From the NCBI GenBank assembly GCA_001599975.1, contig BCIO01000005.1:1736001-1800000 (forward strand): DNA of 64,000 bases, given 5' to 3'. How positions within the stretch are numbered: position 1 is the first letter of the stretch; each line of letters starts with the position of its first letter. Position numbers and translations under genes: made by a program. The notes under the pieces were generated by a model. The model ran no database searches. It saw only the letters and a list, made by a program, of their open reading frames with translations, and was not told the DNA's origin. This DNA comes from Cystobasidiopsis lactophilus. Lineage: Eukaryota > Basidiomycota > Agaricostilbomycetes > Agaricostilbales > Chionosphaeraceae. Shown here piece after piece: positions 11,629 to 22,867 of the stretch.

Positions 11629-14600
11629 TCAGTTGAGAAGTGCAAGCAAAAAAGAACCATCGACTGACTCGACTTGTCCAAATTGGGGCTCTACGCTGCA
11701 GCCAATCCCGCTCAAAGCGTCATCAAGGTTGGTGTTGACCGTCTCTTCGCCAGTCAATTCGAATAAGACCAGGAATCCGGAGGCGATGCTGTCACAGTGG
11801 AGGCGGGCCGCCACCCGCAGGAAAGGTGTTGGCCGGGACTTTTTGGTGAGCAGCTGGACCTTGATGGGGTAGCGTTTATGGACGAGCTTGAAACCTTGCA
11901 TGAGGCGCTGAGCAGTGCTCCACGTAGCGGTGATACGGTGCAGCAAAATCTGCGCGCAACTGGTAAGTCCAGAGCTTGGTAAGGGAAAATGGTCTACGCA
12001 CAGAAGCCTTGCCGTAGTTCTGGCCATCCGAAAGCTCTATTGATGCTTTGATGCGGTCGAACAAGAAGGCGCGGATGGTCCGGGCCGAGTCGTCGAGCTT
12101 GGAATCCTCGTAGAGCGACATTTCGAGCCGATCGACGCCTCCGTTGTTTAAGCGAAGGATGACGCAGACCTCGTCGCAGTGCAACAGCTTGATTTCTTGG
12201 CGGTTGAACTGGAGGATTTTCCAAGAGCCGATATCTTGCAGCTGGTCAAAGTCGGCCCGCAACTGATCGACTTGGGTCTTGGTGATCTGGCCAGGCTGGC
12301 CCAAGGACAACTTGTTGACATCTATGCTGGCCAAGAGCTCCTTCTTTTGCTGTTCCAGTTGGTTCACTTTGGCGGTCGCGCGCTCCAGCTGGTCTTCCGC
12401 CTCTGAGGCATCGTGCTTATAATTGTCCAATTGGGCACTGCAACCCCGTCGTCAGCAGGCTTATCCGATGACAGTGGTTTATATCTCACCTTTGCTCAGC
12501 GATGGCTTCACGAAGGCTTGCCAGCTCGTCCTGGTCGCAAGCGTCGAGCTCTTCGGCACGGGCACGCTCGACCGCCAAGGCTTTCTCGAGCTCGGCCTGT
12601 CGTGCTTCGAGTTGAGGTAGAACATGATTCAAATGGTTGGTGGTGTCATGAACCAATTGACGGTCCTTTAGTCCAAGCCTCATGAGATTTTGGTTAAGCT
12701 CACTTCAGATTCAACACTCACCTCTGCGATGCCAGCGACGTGGTGCTCGACGCTTTCGTTCAAGCTATTGGTGACGCTGATGCGGTAGTCGTACCACTCG
12801 TTGCGAACCTCCATGCGGAAGTGGGCCTTGGCGATGTTGAAGCGAGACTGTCAGCGCGAATCAGCGTGGTGGACTAACAGCAACATCAGGAGGTATTTAA
12901 CTGACCTGCATAAGCGCCTGCTCCTCTTTACTCGCTTCCAAGTATCGGGTGAAGACCATCGGCACATCTTGCTGGAGGACCTGCTCGACCCCGGCCATCC
13001 ATTCATTGTTTTCCTGCATGCTGACTCGAAGCTCCTTCGACATCTGGGGTTGGTAGAGATGAGTGTGGAGGAATGAAGATGTTGGACTGGACGCCTTACA
13101 GTGTAGTACATCTCCAGATCGTGAACGAGGGCGCCCATGGCCATCATTTGGTCTGCAAATGTCGGTCGCATACGCACTGTGCATACACCTTATACTATCA
13201 GAGATGCTGAAAGATTGAGTTAGGAACGCACTGGTGGTAGTCTCGCCATTATCGGTGTTTAACGGGGCGGCCATGGACTTCCGCTTGCTCGTCAGCATGT
13301 CGTCCATGAACTTGGTGCCGGTCAAAGCAAAGAAGCCGTCCAGAGTCAGGGCGCTGATACGCTCAGGCAGGTCCTCCGCCTCCTCCTGTTCGGGCTCTTC
13401 GTCAGCCTCAGCTTCCTCGGGTGCTGGGTCTTCGACTTCCGGCTCTGGTGACGGCTCTTTCACTGGTGTTGGCTTGACTGGGGTGAGGGACTTGACGGGC
13501 GTGCGTTGAACGAGTGGCTGGGATTTGGCTGGTGATCGGAATTTGACCAGTTGGGCGGGGGACAAAGCTGCGAGGGAAGAAGGCGGGCGAATGTTTTCGT
13601 TGGAGAAGATGCGTTTGGCTGGAGACTTGGTAGGAGTGGTAAGGGCACGGCCTGGCGACCGCCTGGGCGACGGGACTGCCAGAGTGGTTTTGGCAGGATT
13701 GAGAGACATGCGAGGCTGCTTTGGGTTTTCGTAGTGCTGCTCAAATGCAGTGGCTTGGTCGACATCGACCGTCTGGTCTGCATCCATCGTCTCGTCGGCC
13801 TGTGCGTCGTCCTCTTCCGCGGCCGTGGGGCCAACTTGAAACTGAAGCGGGCCAGGCGTTGGCGAGTCGTCTTCCAATGATGGCGTCCCGCTGTATTCTA
13901 GGGTATCTTGGTCGTCGGCGTCGAGCAAGGCGAGAGCAGCTTGGCCAGGTGCCAGTGTGCCTCTGCGCATGGTGCCACCGAGCGAGATTCGGCGAGAGGT
14001 GAAGCCGTCGTGGACGATCAGGCCGCCCTGGTTCAAGACCGAGGTTTGATCCATTTCCATGCTCATCTCCATGGTGTACTCCTCTTCGTCCTCCTCCTCC
14101 TCTTCTTCCGCTCCCTGCGCTGGCGAAGAAACGGAGACCCCTTCCTGGCCCAGCGGCACCTGATACTCGGCGCCAGGCCCCAAAGCCAAAGCGGCCGAGA
14201 AAGAGTCCTCGCTTGCTTCTGAAGCGGTCACGGAGGGCTTTTGCGCATGCTGTTGATGTTGTTGGATGACGGCATGGTGGGAAAAGGCCGAGGTGATGGC
14301 GTGCGGGTCGTCGACAAGGTCCATTGCCGAGTCGTCAGCAAACGAAGGCTGCTCCTCGTCCATCAAATCAGCAGAGGATGAAGGGCGCTTGGATGCGGGA
14401 AAGCTGAAGGCGTGGAAAGCAGAAGTGACCTCGTCTTCAGCCAGCTCCATTTCCATGCTCTGGGAGGACAAGTTGCCTGGCGAGGCCGGAGGAGCCGACG
14501 CGACCAGGTCATTCACAGATGATATGCTGGATTGGCGGGAGTGCGAGCGGCGGTGGTGGCCGGACGGCGGCGGCAAGGGAGGTGCTGCTTGTTCGAGATG

Positions 14601-15152
14601 TTGAACGACCGGTTCGGGGGCGGCGTAGTCCTCCGAGGATGGGTTGTTTGATCCTTCATCATCATCATCGTGGTGAACATCCTTGTTGAACTCTCTGCGA
14701 GCCGGACATTGGGTTCAGCAACCTCAAACAGGGGGTGCAAAGACGTAACAAAACACACCTCAGGTGGGCGGTCGGCGCAAAGCTAACCCTCCTCGCCAGG
14801 CTCTTGCGCCGGTCTATTGTATTCTCCTGGTCCTCCTGAGGCGGCGTAAACGTGAAGTTGAAGGTCGCCGTGTTCTCCAGGTCTTCGCTGTAGAGCGGGC
14901 CAGTGTTATTGCTCGCTGCCGCCTTGGCCTTCAAGATCGACCGCCCCGGGACCTGTGCGGTCTGTTCAGCTGGCGTTCTGATGGTGTAAAGGATCAACCG
15001 GAACGCACCAGAGAGCGTCGGGCCTTCTTGCGCGGCGACAAAGTCTCGTACGCCATTTCCACATTGCGCAGCTCCTTCAAAGCGTCGCCGCCCAGCGATT
15101 GCGCCCTCTTGCGCTTGCTGGGTGCGGCGTGCGTGTTCTCTTGCTCGGCCAT
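11629..15152 (-). CDS. SPC7: Outer kinetochore scaffold Spc7/KNL1
   Basis: KNL1 links the Mis12/Ndc80 network to microtubules and recruits PP1 and Bub1/Bub3. Starts MAEQENTHAAPSKRKRAQS at 15152 (an in-frame ATG at 15194 is an alternative). The N-terminus has both PP1 docking motifs: SILK (14940-14929) and RRVSF (14793-14779). Acidic TSAF repeats resembling MELT phosphosites follow (MELAEDEVTSAF near 14456; MDLVDDPHAITSAF near 14324). A Pro/Lys-rich stretch and an acidic run lead to the conserved Spc7 start ISALTLDGFFALTGTKFMDDM. Coiled-coil exons then run to about 12250, and the C-terminal RWD-like region (IGSWKILQFNRQEIKLLHCDEV) ends near 11629. Several short introns. Last exon and stop are less certain than the rest. 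Confidence 0.9.
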
Positions 15153-15351
15153 TGTCACCCGAGGCTTGAACAGACCGCTCAGTAAGGAGGCCATGGCGGA
15201 GTGTGCCAAAGTGGAAGGTGTGCGAACTTGGCCTCCAAATTCAAAACAAGGCAAAGTCGGCAGCCGTGGTCCTCCGTGGTCCCATTTTGCTGGGCCCCCA
15301 AATGCGCCCTAAGTGTCCAAGATGAATCGAAAAGGAACTCAGAACAAGAAT

Positions 15352-16407
15352 CTAAGAGGTTTGCTGAACAAAACGCGGCTGCGACTGAGCCCATCGATCC
15401 CCGTTTGCCACCACTTTCAATTCACGACATGTTCCCTCGATTCCTCCAGAGTCAGCATCTTGAAGTTCGTCTCCTGTTCGTAACTTGACCAGCCCCCCTG
15501 TGAAGAGGTGGCCGAGTAATTCTGCATCATCAAATGCCGCAGTGAGCAACCGCGCCTTCGAGAGCAAGACGACATATAGACAACATAGACCGACTTGAGT
15601 GGTTACTGTTCTCTTATCGAAGGCGTTGTCTCTGATGCGGGCTTCCATCTCTCCTTTGAGGACAAAAGTAGCCAGATCCCACGTCTGGCAAGGCACTGGC
15701 ATGTCGGTGGGTTTGCGCTCCATGGCCGCAGCAAGGACGACCCAGACTCCATCATATCCCAGCACAAAGTGCACAAAGCCTCCGAGCTCTCCGAGATCTG
15801 GGACGGCTTTCTGCGTTCTTGCTGTGTTGGCAACTAACAGGTCGGCCAACCCTGGTAATGCGCTGATCGCAAGGTCGGCATGTGTTGCAACGCGTAGGTA
15901 ATCGACAGTGAGAGCGGTTGCGCCGTGCAGAGGAATCGGTGCCTCGGAGCGCGTCTCGAGCATCACGAGAACGGCAACGTCGTCGCGTCGCATCATCGGC
16001 ACGAGAACGCTGTTTGGGAATTTTTGACCAAGAGGAAAGTCGGAGGGACCAAGAAGGGACAAGGCGTAGTGATCAATGTTGTCGCGGTGAGCGTTGTAGA
16101 ATTGGAAGACGAGCTCGTCCTTGGCGGAACTAGATTCCTTGACGGCGGTCGGAACGGGACCGACAGCTGGCCCAGAAAACCCTTCGTCCACGAACCATCG
16201 CCAAATACGGCACAGTGGTTTGCTGGAACGCATGGCTTTGGTCATACAATCGCCCATTTGAGAAGGTCCCTGACGCACTGCTGGGGCCAATGTTCGGTTT
16301 GACACTTCTTGTTCTGCGCATATTTGCATTGAGATGATGAAAAAGTTGGCGCAAGCGGACGGGCATACGCAGTATATGGCCCCTACACGATCAACATCAG
16401 CACTCAT
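15352..16407 (-). CDS. Unknown protein, about 325-350 aa
   Basis: A long open frame from ATG 16407 (MSADVD) to the stop at 15352 after PRFVQQTS. An optional phase-1 intron just after MSADVD (GTGTAG...GCGCAG) would remove a Cys-rich stretch that does not look coded. The middle reads KDELVFQFYNAHRDNID, VLVPMMRRDDVAVLVMLETR and ELGGFVHFVLGYDGVWVVLA, alternating hydrophobic strands that suggest a soluble alpha/beta fold. I recognise no family. No signal peptide or clear membrane segment. It lies 199 bp downstream of the Spc7 start on the same strand. The coding call rests on frame length and composition only. Confidence 0.5.
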   Translation of the reverse strand: MSADVDRVGAIYCVCPSACANFFIISMQICAEQEVSNRTLAPAVRQGPSQMGDCMTKAMRSSKPLCRIWRWFVDEGFSGPAVGPVPTAVKESSSAKDELVFQFYNAHRDNIDHYALSLLGPSDFPLGQKFPNSVLVPMMRRDDVAVLVMLETRSEAPIPLHGATALTVDYLRVATHADLAISALPGLADLLVANTARTQKAVPDLGELGGFVHFVLGYDGVWVVLAAAMERKPTDMPVPCQTWDLATFVLKGEMEARIRDNAFDKRTVTTQVGLCCLYVVLLSKARLLTAAFDDAELLGHLFTGGLVKLRTGDELQDADSGGIEGTCRELKVVANGDRWAQSQPRFVQQTS

Positions 16408-18461
16408 GGACGGAGCCGAGTTGCTGAAATGCAAGTACCTTTACAGCCACCACACTGAAGGATGGGCACAATTCTGGCTTCCTCTAAGCAATTGGAGCAT
16501 CTGGCAGTGTCTCAGCATGCGAAGCGGCGGGCGATGGCGATAGTCCCAAAAATGCCCACCTAGGTGCCATGATGGTATGTTGCTCGACAGGCCACAAAGT
16601 CCTTCGTTCTCTTAGTGTGTCTTTAGTCTTGAAGACGGTGGTTGGGCAGCAAGAAGAGGGAAAAGGTGACAGCGGGCAATCCCAGATGGAAATATCGGAC
16701 ACTTAGTCGAACGCCGCTGCTTCAAAGCACGCGAAGCACACAAAAATCAAGACACAATGGGTCACTGAAAATCAACGGATCAGCCGACGCCAGTCAAAAG
16801 TCGTCAAAGGGGGCGGCTCCGACTTTAAGTCGAGGGCAGCAAGAAACTTTCCATCCTCAGGAAATGCTGTGCATCATCCTCTTTACGCAGAGCAGCAGCG
16901 CTACCGCGTAGGGCTTTGCGAAACGGCAAGCTACCCAGGAAGCACGGACGGTGAGGGGCCTAGCCTATCACATTGGAAAAGGTGGACCTGGCGCGCTGCG
17001 GCTCTAGGGCATCTGCGGCGTGAAAGGGCAGGCAGAATCCAAAGATTGACGCGTCAAAAGCAGAAATTCAGGTGCTCAAGGAGATCAGATCGATCAGAGG
17101 CATTGCTTGGCTGACCAGCTCCAGCCGGTGTCCTCCTCTTGGAGAGTGGCGTCGAACGAGTGTCCGCATTGCCGTCGCTTCTTGCCTTCTGCTGTGCTTG
17201 TTCGAGTCTGAACTTAATGCATCTTGATGCTCAGACAGAGCGTGTGTGTTACATGTCCTCGCGCTTGGGCTACAATGCAATTGCGGCTCCCGCTCTCGCT
17301 TTACGTGTCGACTTGCTCAGTCTCTGATCTGCCGGGATCTCGACCATGCATTGCCTGACTAACAATCGATGGATTCACATCGACGGGCGTCCAAATCCAC
17401 GTTGGCAGGCGGCGCCTAAGCGGCCCCAGCTCAGCTTCTGTTTGCTTCTGGTGCCGCAATTTCTTTTGGTCCAACACCACGACCTGCTTGACAACGCTCC
17501 CAAAAGCAGCTCCAGAATGGAAGAATTCTATCGGGGTCCTCACTTGCCCGACAAGCTGGAGAGCTGTAAGGTTTTGCGCCTTCGTCGGAAGCCCCCATGG
17601 CTGATGCGCCGCCCGGCCCCGCGCAGATCAGAATGGACCGCGGCTTGTCAAGGTCTGGAATAGAACTGGCAATGTGATGGACAGTTCAGAGGTGGAGCAA
17701 GTCCTCGGTCAAACGCCCTTTGTGCGGGATTGTGGCAGTTGCACGGAGTTGGCCATCGTCAGCAGCAAGGGCAAGCTCTCGGTGACGCCACAAGGTACGT
17801 GCAGGATTGGTATCGTCTGTCTGGACTTTGAGCGGAGCGCTGACGCTCTCGATGCAGGAGTGCTCGATGCGGAAAGTAGGTCGACTTTGACCCCAGATCT
17901 TGCTACACAGCTGACTGTCGTCAACAGAGTGGGACAACAGCTCGGGCTGCTGCTGCTGTTGCTCTTGAGCAGCTATCGACTTTCGACTACTCTCATATGG
18001 ATCGACCCCATTCAACGACCCACCATATTTGGCCTCTTCTGTCCAAAGCCAGCTTAATCACTATTTACCTACCACCGATGCGCGGCGGCAGCGACTCCTG
18101 AACTCCCGTCACCATTTCGTGACTTATGCTTCTCCAAATGGTCTCATTATGCTTGCATGCGGTCCGCTGCTGGCTCATCGCGAAGAAGGCCACGCGCGCG
18201 CTGCCGCCGATCAACCTTTTTGTCCTTGGCGGTAACTGCCGCCAAGTGGGCGGAGAACAGGAGCGCTCCATGAGAGCAAGTTCTGTAACAGGGACGCCTT
18301 GCCGAACATTCCTTGTCGAAACGAACCCCGAAAAGGGGGTGTACATGCGCATATCAACCTTAATCTGCTAGAGCCTTTAAAAGGATCCAGCACCTTTCTT
18401 TCCTCTCCCAAGTCTCCTTCACCGCTCGCCTCACGCTCTTTACCTACTCTCTTTAAGCGCC
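16408..18461. other. About 2 kb without a confident gene
   Basis: No long conserved frame on either strand. A plus-strand stretch from ATG 17677 (MDSSEVEQVLGQTPFVRD, CGSCTELAIVSSKGKLSV) followed by GTACGT could be an exon of a small gene, but I could not link it to others. The last 200 bp upstream of 18462 hold a TTTAAAAGG element (18376-18384) and a pyrimidine-rich leader, and look like the promoter of the secreted-protein gene. Confidence 0.4.
18376..18384 (+). promoter_or_regulatory. TATA-like element upstream of the secreted-protein gene
   Basis: TTTAAAAGG, 78 nt before the ATG and followed by a pyrimidine-rich leader, is a plausible core promoter for a strongly expressed small gene. Confidence 0.35.
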
Positions 18462-18993
18462 ATGCATCGCTCTATTGCCTTACTTCTCCTTGTCTTGGGC
18501 TGCGCGTGCTTGGTGGCCGCGTCACCGATTCCAGATCCAGTGCGTGTGACTTCCATCCCATCAAGAAAATGAAGCAACGAGCTCAAGACACTGCATGAGC
18601 AGAGCGGCTCTCACCTTTCTCACGGACAAGCTACAGCCCGTCTTCAAAAGGTTGGGTCCTAATGACTATATATCGTCGACAGGCGTCACTAATACGTTCG
18701 TCCTATCATCTCAGAGGCGAATGGTCGTGAGTTGCCTTTGTGCGTGTGTGCTCGAGATGGGCGTTGACCGGGTCAAGGTTTGGTAGAGTCGCGGGAAAGG
18801 AGATGGCCTCATCGTCACCAGCTTCGCTCGCGGTCTGGCCGACGTGTTGCACAATTTGGTTTCCCCTCAAAAGATCCGCAAGCCGACCGACGGCGCCGGC
18901 GATGATGGTGGCGATGCCGGCGCCGAGCCTCAAGCTTGGTCTCGGACTCCTGGCTGGAAGAAAGCTCGCAGCAAGAGGGCAAAGCTGATTTAG
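18462..18993 (+). CDS. Small secreted protein, 114 aa, four exons
   Basis: Exons: 18462-18539, 18603-18650, 18715-18726, 18787-18993, all with phase-0 GT-AG junctions and CTAAT branch sites. The product begins MHRSIALLLLVLGCACLVAA-SPIPDP, a clear signal peptide with a likely cut after the Ala-Ala, then SGSHLSHGQATARLQK and RRMV from the 12-nt third exon. The last exon gives SRGKGDGLIVTSFARGLADV, a Gly/Asp-rich acidic stretch (DGAGDDGGDAGAEP) and a very basic end (WKKARSKRAKLI). No cysteines remain in the mature part. SKR near the end is a possible Kex2 site. No known family; a secreted peptide precursor or effector-like protein is possible but unproven. Confidence 0.6.
18715..18726 (+). other. 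12-nt microexon of the secreted-protein gene
   Basis: AGGCGAATGGTC lies between ATCTCAG and GTGAGT, phase 0, and codes RRMV. It could be skipped without a frame shift, so inclusion needs RNA evidence. Confidence 0.5.
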
Positions 18994-19342
18994 TGCGCTT
19001 CCTAGATCCTCGTCTTTCTGGTTCCGGCATTAACGAGCATCGTCATAAACAGAAAGTCGGCATGGGTGGCAACCGGGAAGACTGGCTGGGTGATGGATTG
19101 AAGGAGAGCACTGAGCTAAGGAATACCTGCAAGGCCGTTTTGGCTTACTTTCGATTGGAATTACGAGTGGCGAAGAGTACATTTCGATGTCGTCGGCTGC
19201 ACGGTTGCACGCTCCGACGCGGGCGCTGATCTGAAGCGCGGCGAAACTGTTGACCTCTGTCGTCGAAGCGCCTTCGGCTTAGGCCGGCACACTTCCTTAA
19301 GTTCATGTAAAAGATACGACTTGGTTGTCGCAGCATACCCTC
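18994..19342. other. Spacer before the PP2C gene
   Basis: 349 bp with no gene seen; should contain the PP2C promoter. Confidence 0.35.
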
Positions 19343-20930
19343 ATGCCGGAGCCTCACCTCGGCGCCCTCCTAAAATCTGCAGGCTTCATTAAGCCGTGTG
19401 AAGTTTTTACTCGACAGTCTCTATTGGTTCGGCGCGCCTTCTCCAGCCAGCAGCACTTTCAGACTCCACATGGACAGATCAAAGTATCCCTAGTAAGCCT
19501 GGAGGCCTTTGACCAGCAAGTCGTTCCGTCAACTGATTTTTGGCGTGCGGCAGGACTCTCCCAAACTCATTGGTGCGCGGCTCCTGTTGCAACCCTTCCG
19601 ATATTAATCTTTAACCATGTGATGAAGGCATAAGCCAATCGCGAGGCGTTCGGCCATACCAGGAAGACCGCTACGCGGTTCACTCGCTCGAAGTCGCCAC
19701 AAAAGAGCTTCGACGAAACTTGCGCGCGTCGACTAACTCTGATGCCGTTGGCTGGCGCCCTGGGCGTCCGGGTGAAAAGGAGCCGCGAACTCAGCAGATA
19801 GCGAGCTTGGCAGTGTATGATGGGTGAGTCTTCCACAGATTTCATGGAGGACTGCGGCTGGATTTGACAAATGCCGAATAGACACGGTGGCGACGAAGTC
19901 TCTCACTATCTAAAGGGCCATCTACACGAGCTTGTGGAGTCAGTAACTCCTGCCGAGATCCCGAAGGCGATAACGCGATACCGCGACATTGGAGGTTTCT
20001 TCCGCCGCTTCAAGGGTGGCATCCTTTCGAGCATCGCGTCTGGCGACGAAAGCGACCTTGCTCGTTTTGGGTTTGCCTTAGACCAAAGAGCGACTTTGGC
20101 CTTCATTGAAGCCGACATCGCTGTGATCGACGATCCCGAGATTAAAAAGTGAGAGAAGATCTTTCGCAGCCTTGGAAATCTTACCTGACCACTTCGTATA
20201 GGGCGGGCTCTACAGCCACTGTGGCTTTTGTGCACTCCTTGGATGTTCCAGCGGCGCCCTTCTTCTCTTCCGATTTGCTGGCGTTGACTGTCGCCCACGT
20301 GGGCGACACCAGCGCTCTGCTTTGCGCCACATCCGATGGGGCGGTCCTCAGATTAACTGAAGACCACCATCCAGACTCACGCAGTGAGTCGAGCCGGTTA
20401 CAGCGGGTCGGTATCGGGTTGGTCACCGATAGCTTTGGCGAAGTGGGCGACTTGTGTTTCCTACCGAGATCAAAGGCTCATAAAAGATGTCAGAGCCGAC
20501 TAGGAGGGTCACTTGCGAATAGTCGAAGTATCGGCGACCGCCGTTATAAGCGGATGGGCGTGACAGGTGAGCACGCATGGACCGTTATTTCTGAGGGAGG
20601 ACGCTCAATGCCACAACAGGCGAACCCGACATCAGCAAAGCCGTCATAAAGGGCGCGGACTATGCGTTTCTAGTCTTGCTGACCGATGGCATCTCAGGCG
20701 TCATGTCAGATCAAGAGATTGTCGATCTCGTCCGCGGGCAGCCCACACCAGAGAAGGCCGCCAAAGCCATCGTCAACTTTGCCGAGCAGCTCGGCTCGGA
20801 AGACAACATGACGGTCGTTGTGGCGCCTTTGCAAGGGTGGGGGCGCATTGGTGGCAAGGACACCACCAAGGAGCGGCGTGACTTTCGTCTCAAGCGGGCG
20901 ACAGAAAACATGCGCCAAGCTAGAATGTGA
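19343..20930 (+). CDS. PP2C-family protein phosphatase, Ptc6-like, probably mitochondrial
   Basis: Metal-dependent Ser/Thr phosphatase. Starts MPEPHLGALLKSAGF at 19343, with an Arg/Ser-rich N-terminus (TRQSLLVRRAFSSQQ) that looks like a mitochondrial presequence. Conserved blocks across the exons: RGVRPYQEDRYAV (metal-binding Glu/Asp), LAVYDG joined to HGGDEVSHYL (the DGHGG motif spans an intron), AGSTATVAFV, VAHVGDTSALL, RLTEDHHPDS, SLANSRSIGDRRYKRMGVTGE, LLTDGISGVMSDQEIV and EDNMTVVVAPL. The YRKxGVTxEP-type segment and N-terminal targeting resemble yeast Ptc6. Ends RATENMRQARM. All key acidic residues I can check are present. Confidence 0.88.
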
Positions 20931-21146
20931 TCACCCTTTTGTTATCGTGAGCTTAGACTCGCGGCGTGGTTCGAAGTGTAGAATGGGAAAGGGGGCGCAC
21001 AAGGCGCTGTTTTTACATGATTTAATTCCGGCCGCCAAAGATGCTCTCTATCTATGGTATAGACGGCCCATGCATGCTAGAGTGGATACAGGCGCACTGT
21101 GGCGTGCGTGTGGAGACGAGAAAACGAAAAGGGTTACAAGAGCGAT

Positions 21147-22729
21147 TCACACGCTGGCCGAAGTCGGGTCTACTGCTTTGCTCTCGGTCGCTTCAGGAAC
21201 TTCTTCGGCGTGAGGCGGCATGCTGCGAGAAACGTAGTTGTCGGAGAAGGAGACGCTGCTCCTCTGTCGCCGTCCTCGGGTCGGGCTGGCGGGAGCAGAA
21301 ATGGAGGTGTCATCAAACTTGTCGGCCGTGGACGAATCGCCTGGCTCGTCTGACACGGCGGACAGGATCACGCTTCCGGTCAAGGGCGTGTTGGGACCGG
21401 TGTTGGAGAAATCCCAGCTGCTGTTCGCGTCGAAGGAGCGAACCGTGTTCATGTTGACTTTGTCTGTAGGTCATCGCAATTCAGGCCAACGCCGTCAGAT
21501 GCCATCAGTACAGTCCACTCACGACGAGTCATGCGGTTCTCAAGAGGAGGCAGGCCGGACAAGAGGTGATTGACCAAGTAGGTCTTATGCTTGGCTTGCT
21601 TCAAGAAGGGGTGCTCGAGCAGCTGGGTGGCTGGCGGTCTCTTCGCCGGATCCTTCTGGAGACAGAGGTCGACAAACTCCTTGAATGATCTGGAGTACTT
21701 GTGCGCGCCGTTTTCGCGGTCAATCGAGGGCGACTCGTCGGTGACCGTCTTCTGCATGGCTGCCACCGCGCTGTGGTAGGCGTTCGGTGGCTTGCCATTG
21801 CTGAGCTCGTACGCCAAGATGCCAAAAGACCAAATGTCGACCCGATTTGAGTACGACTTTTGCTGGACGATCTCGGGCGCAATGAACGTGGGAGTGCCGA
21901 CGAACGACTTTCGGGAGCTGAGCGAGCTGGTGTTGGACTGGAAGATGGAGGACACGCCAAAGTCGGCCAAAAGGCACGTTCCGTCGTCGTCCACCAGCAC
22001 ATTGGCCGACTTGACGTCCCGGTGCATCCAGCCGTTCAAGTGGAAGTAGGAGATGCCGCACAAGACCTGCTTGAGGATGGTGGCGATGACAATCTCCTCC
22101 ATGCCGTCCGGGAAAGCATAGGAAAGTATATCCAGAATGGAACCTGGCATGCATGGAGTGAGTCCAGCATGAACGGAGAGATAGGGGAAGTCAGTGCGCA
22201 CCGCTCCTCATCAACCGAGTTGCGATGTACAGCCGGCTGCCTTCGAGCCAGTCCCCTCTGATCCTGAGCACGTTCTCAAACTTGGCGAGGGACATGAGCT
22301 GTGCCTCTCGCCGGAGGCGGTCCACGCCGGAGGTAGTCAGTTTATCGATTTGAAGGCACTGGTCAACAAGTTAGGCCCGACCCCAACGTGTCCATCGCAG
22401 GCCGGGCTACACACCTTGACGGCGCATTCCAAGTTCAGTGGCAGGAAGAGAGCCTTGTAGACGATGGACGAAGCGCCGAAGCCGATGGGCTCGCCCAGTT
22501 GATAATCGCCAGCGAGACTGGAGTAGATGGGCCAGGCGTCCTCGATGGCTCCCTTGACGTCCTGCTTGGCGGGCGCAGGCTTGACTGGCGCAGTGACAAC
22601 AGCCTTGGGCGCTGCATCTGGCACGGGAGACTTCGAGTTGGTGCGCGAGAGCCAGGACGACTTGGACTTCTTGTCGTCGCTCCGGCCGAACAGCGAGCTG
22701 ACCTTCAGCGAGGTCGGCTTGGAGCTCAT
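21147..22729 (-). CDS. Ste20-family protein kinase, OSR1/SPAK-like
   Basis: Ser/Thr kinase. The frame begins MSSKPTSLKV at 22729. An N-terminal Ser/Lys/Pro-rich lead of about 75 aa is followed by YQLGEPIGFGASSIVYKALF (glycine loop) and CAVK (catalytic Lys). Then come ILKQVLCGISYFHLNGWMHRD, DVKSANVLVDDDG, LLADFGVSSIF, SFVGTPTFIAPEI, DIWSFGILAYELSNGKPP and RPPATQLLEHPFLK. The FGASSIVY loop, the SFVGTP activation segment and the order of blocks fit the GCK-VI (OSR1/fray) group. A C-terminal tail of about 100 aa carries TRGRRQRSSVSFSDNYVS. The PPLENRMTRR-type segment follows the kinase. Short introns interrupt the N-lobe. I did not find a clear RFx[VI]-binding domain. Confidence 0.88.
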
Positions 22730-22867
22730 CTCATTGCTTGAGGACAAGAGCTAGTTAACACGTTCCAGGTTGCACTGCGGGGTAGATGGCTTCGAATTCG
22801 ACTTGGAACAGGAGCACAATGTTTAGAGGCCGACTTGCCCATGTGCGCCCCCTGGAAATGATGGTTC

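Noticed and set aside
12423-14604. Plus-strand frames inside the Spc7 gene
   Set aside because: Antisense shadows of coding exons with no conserved motifs.
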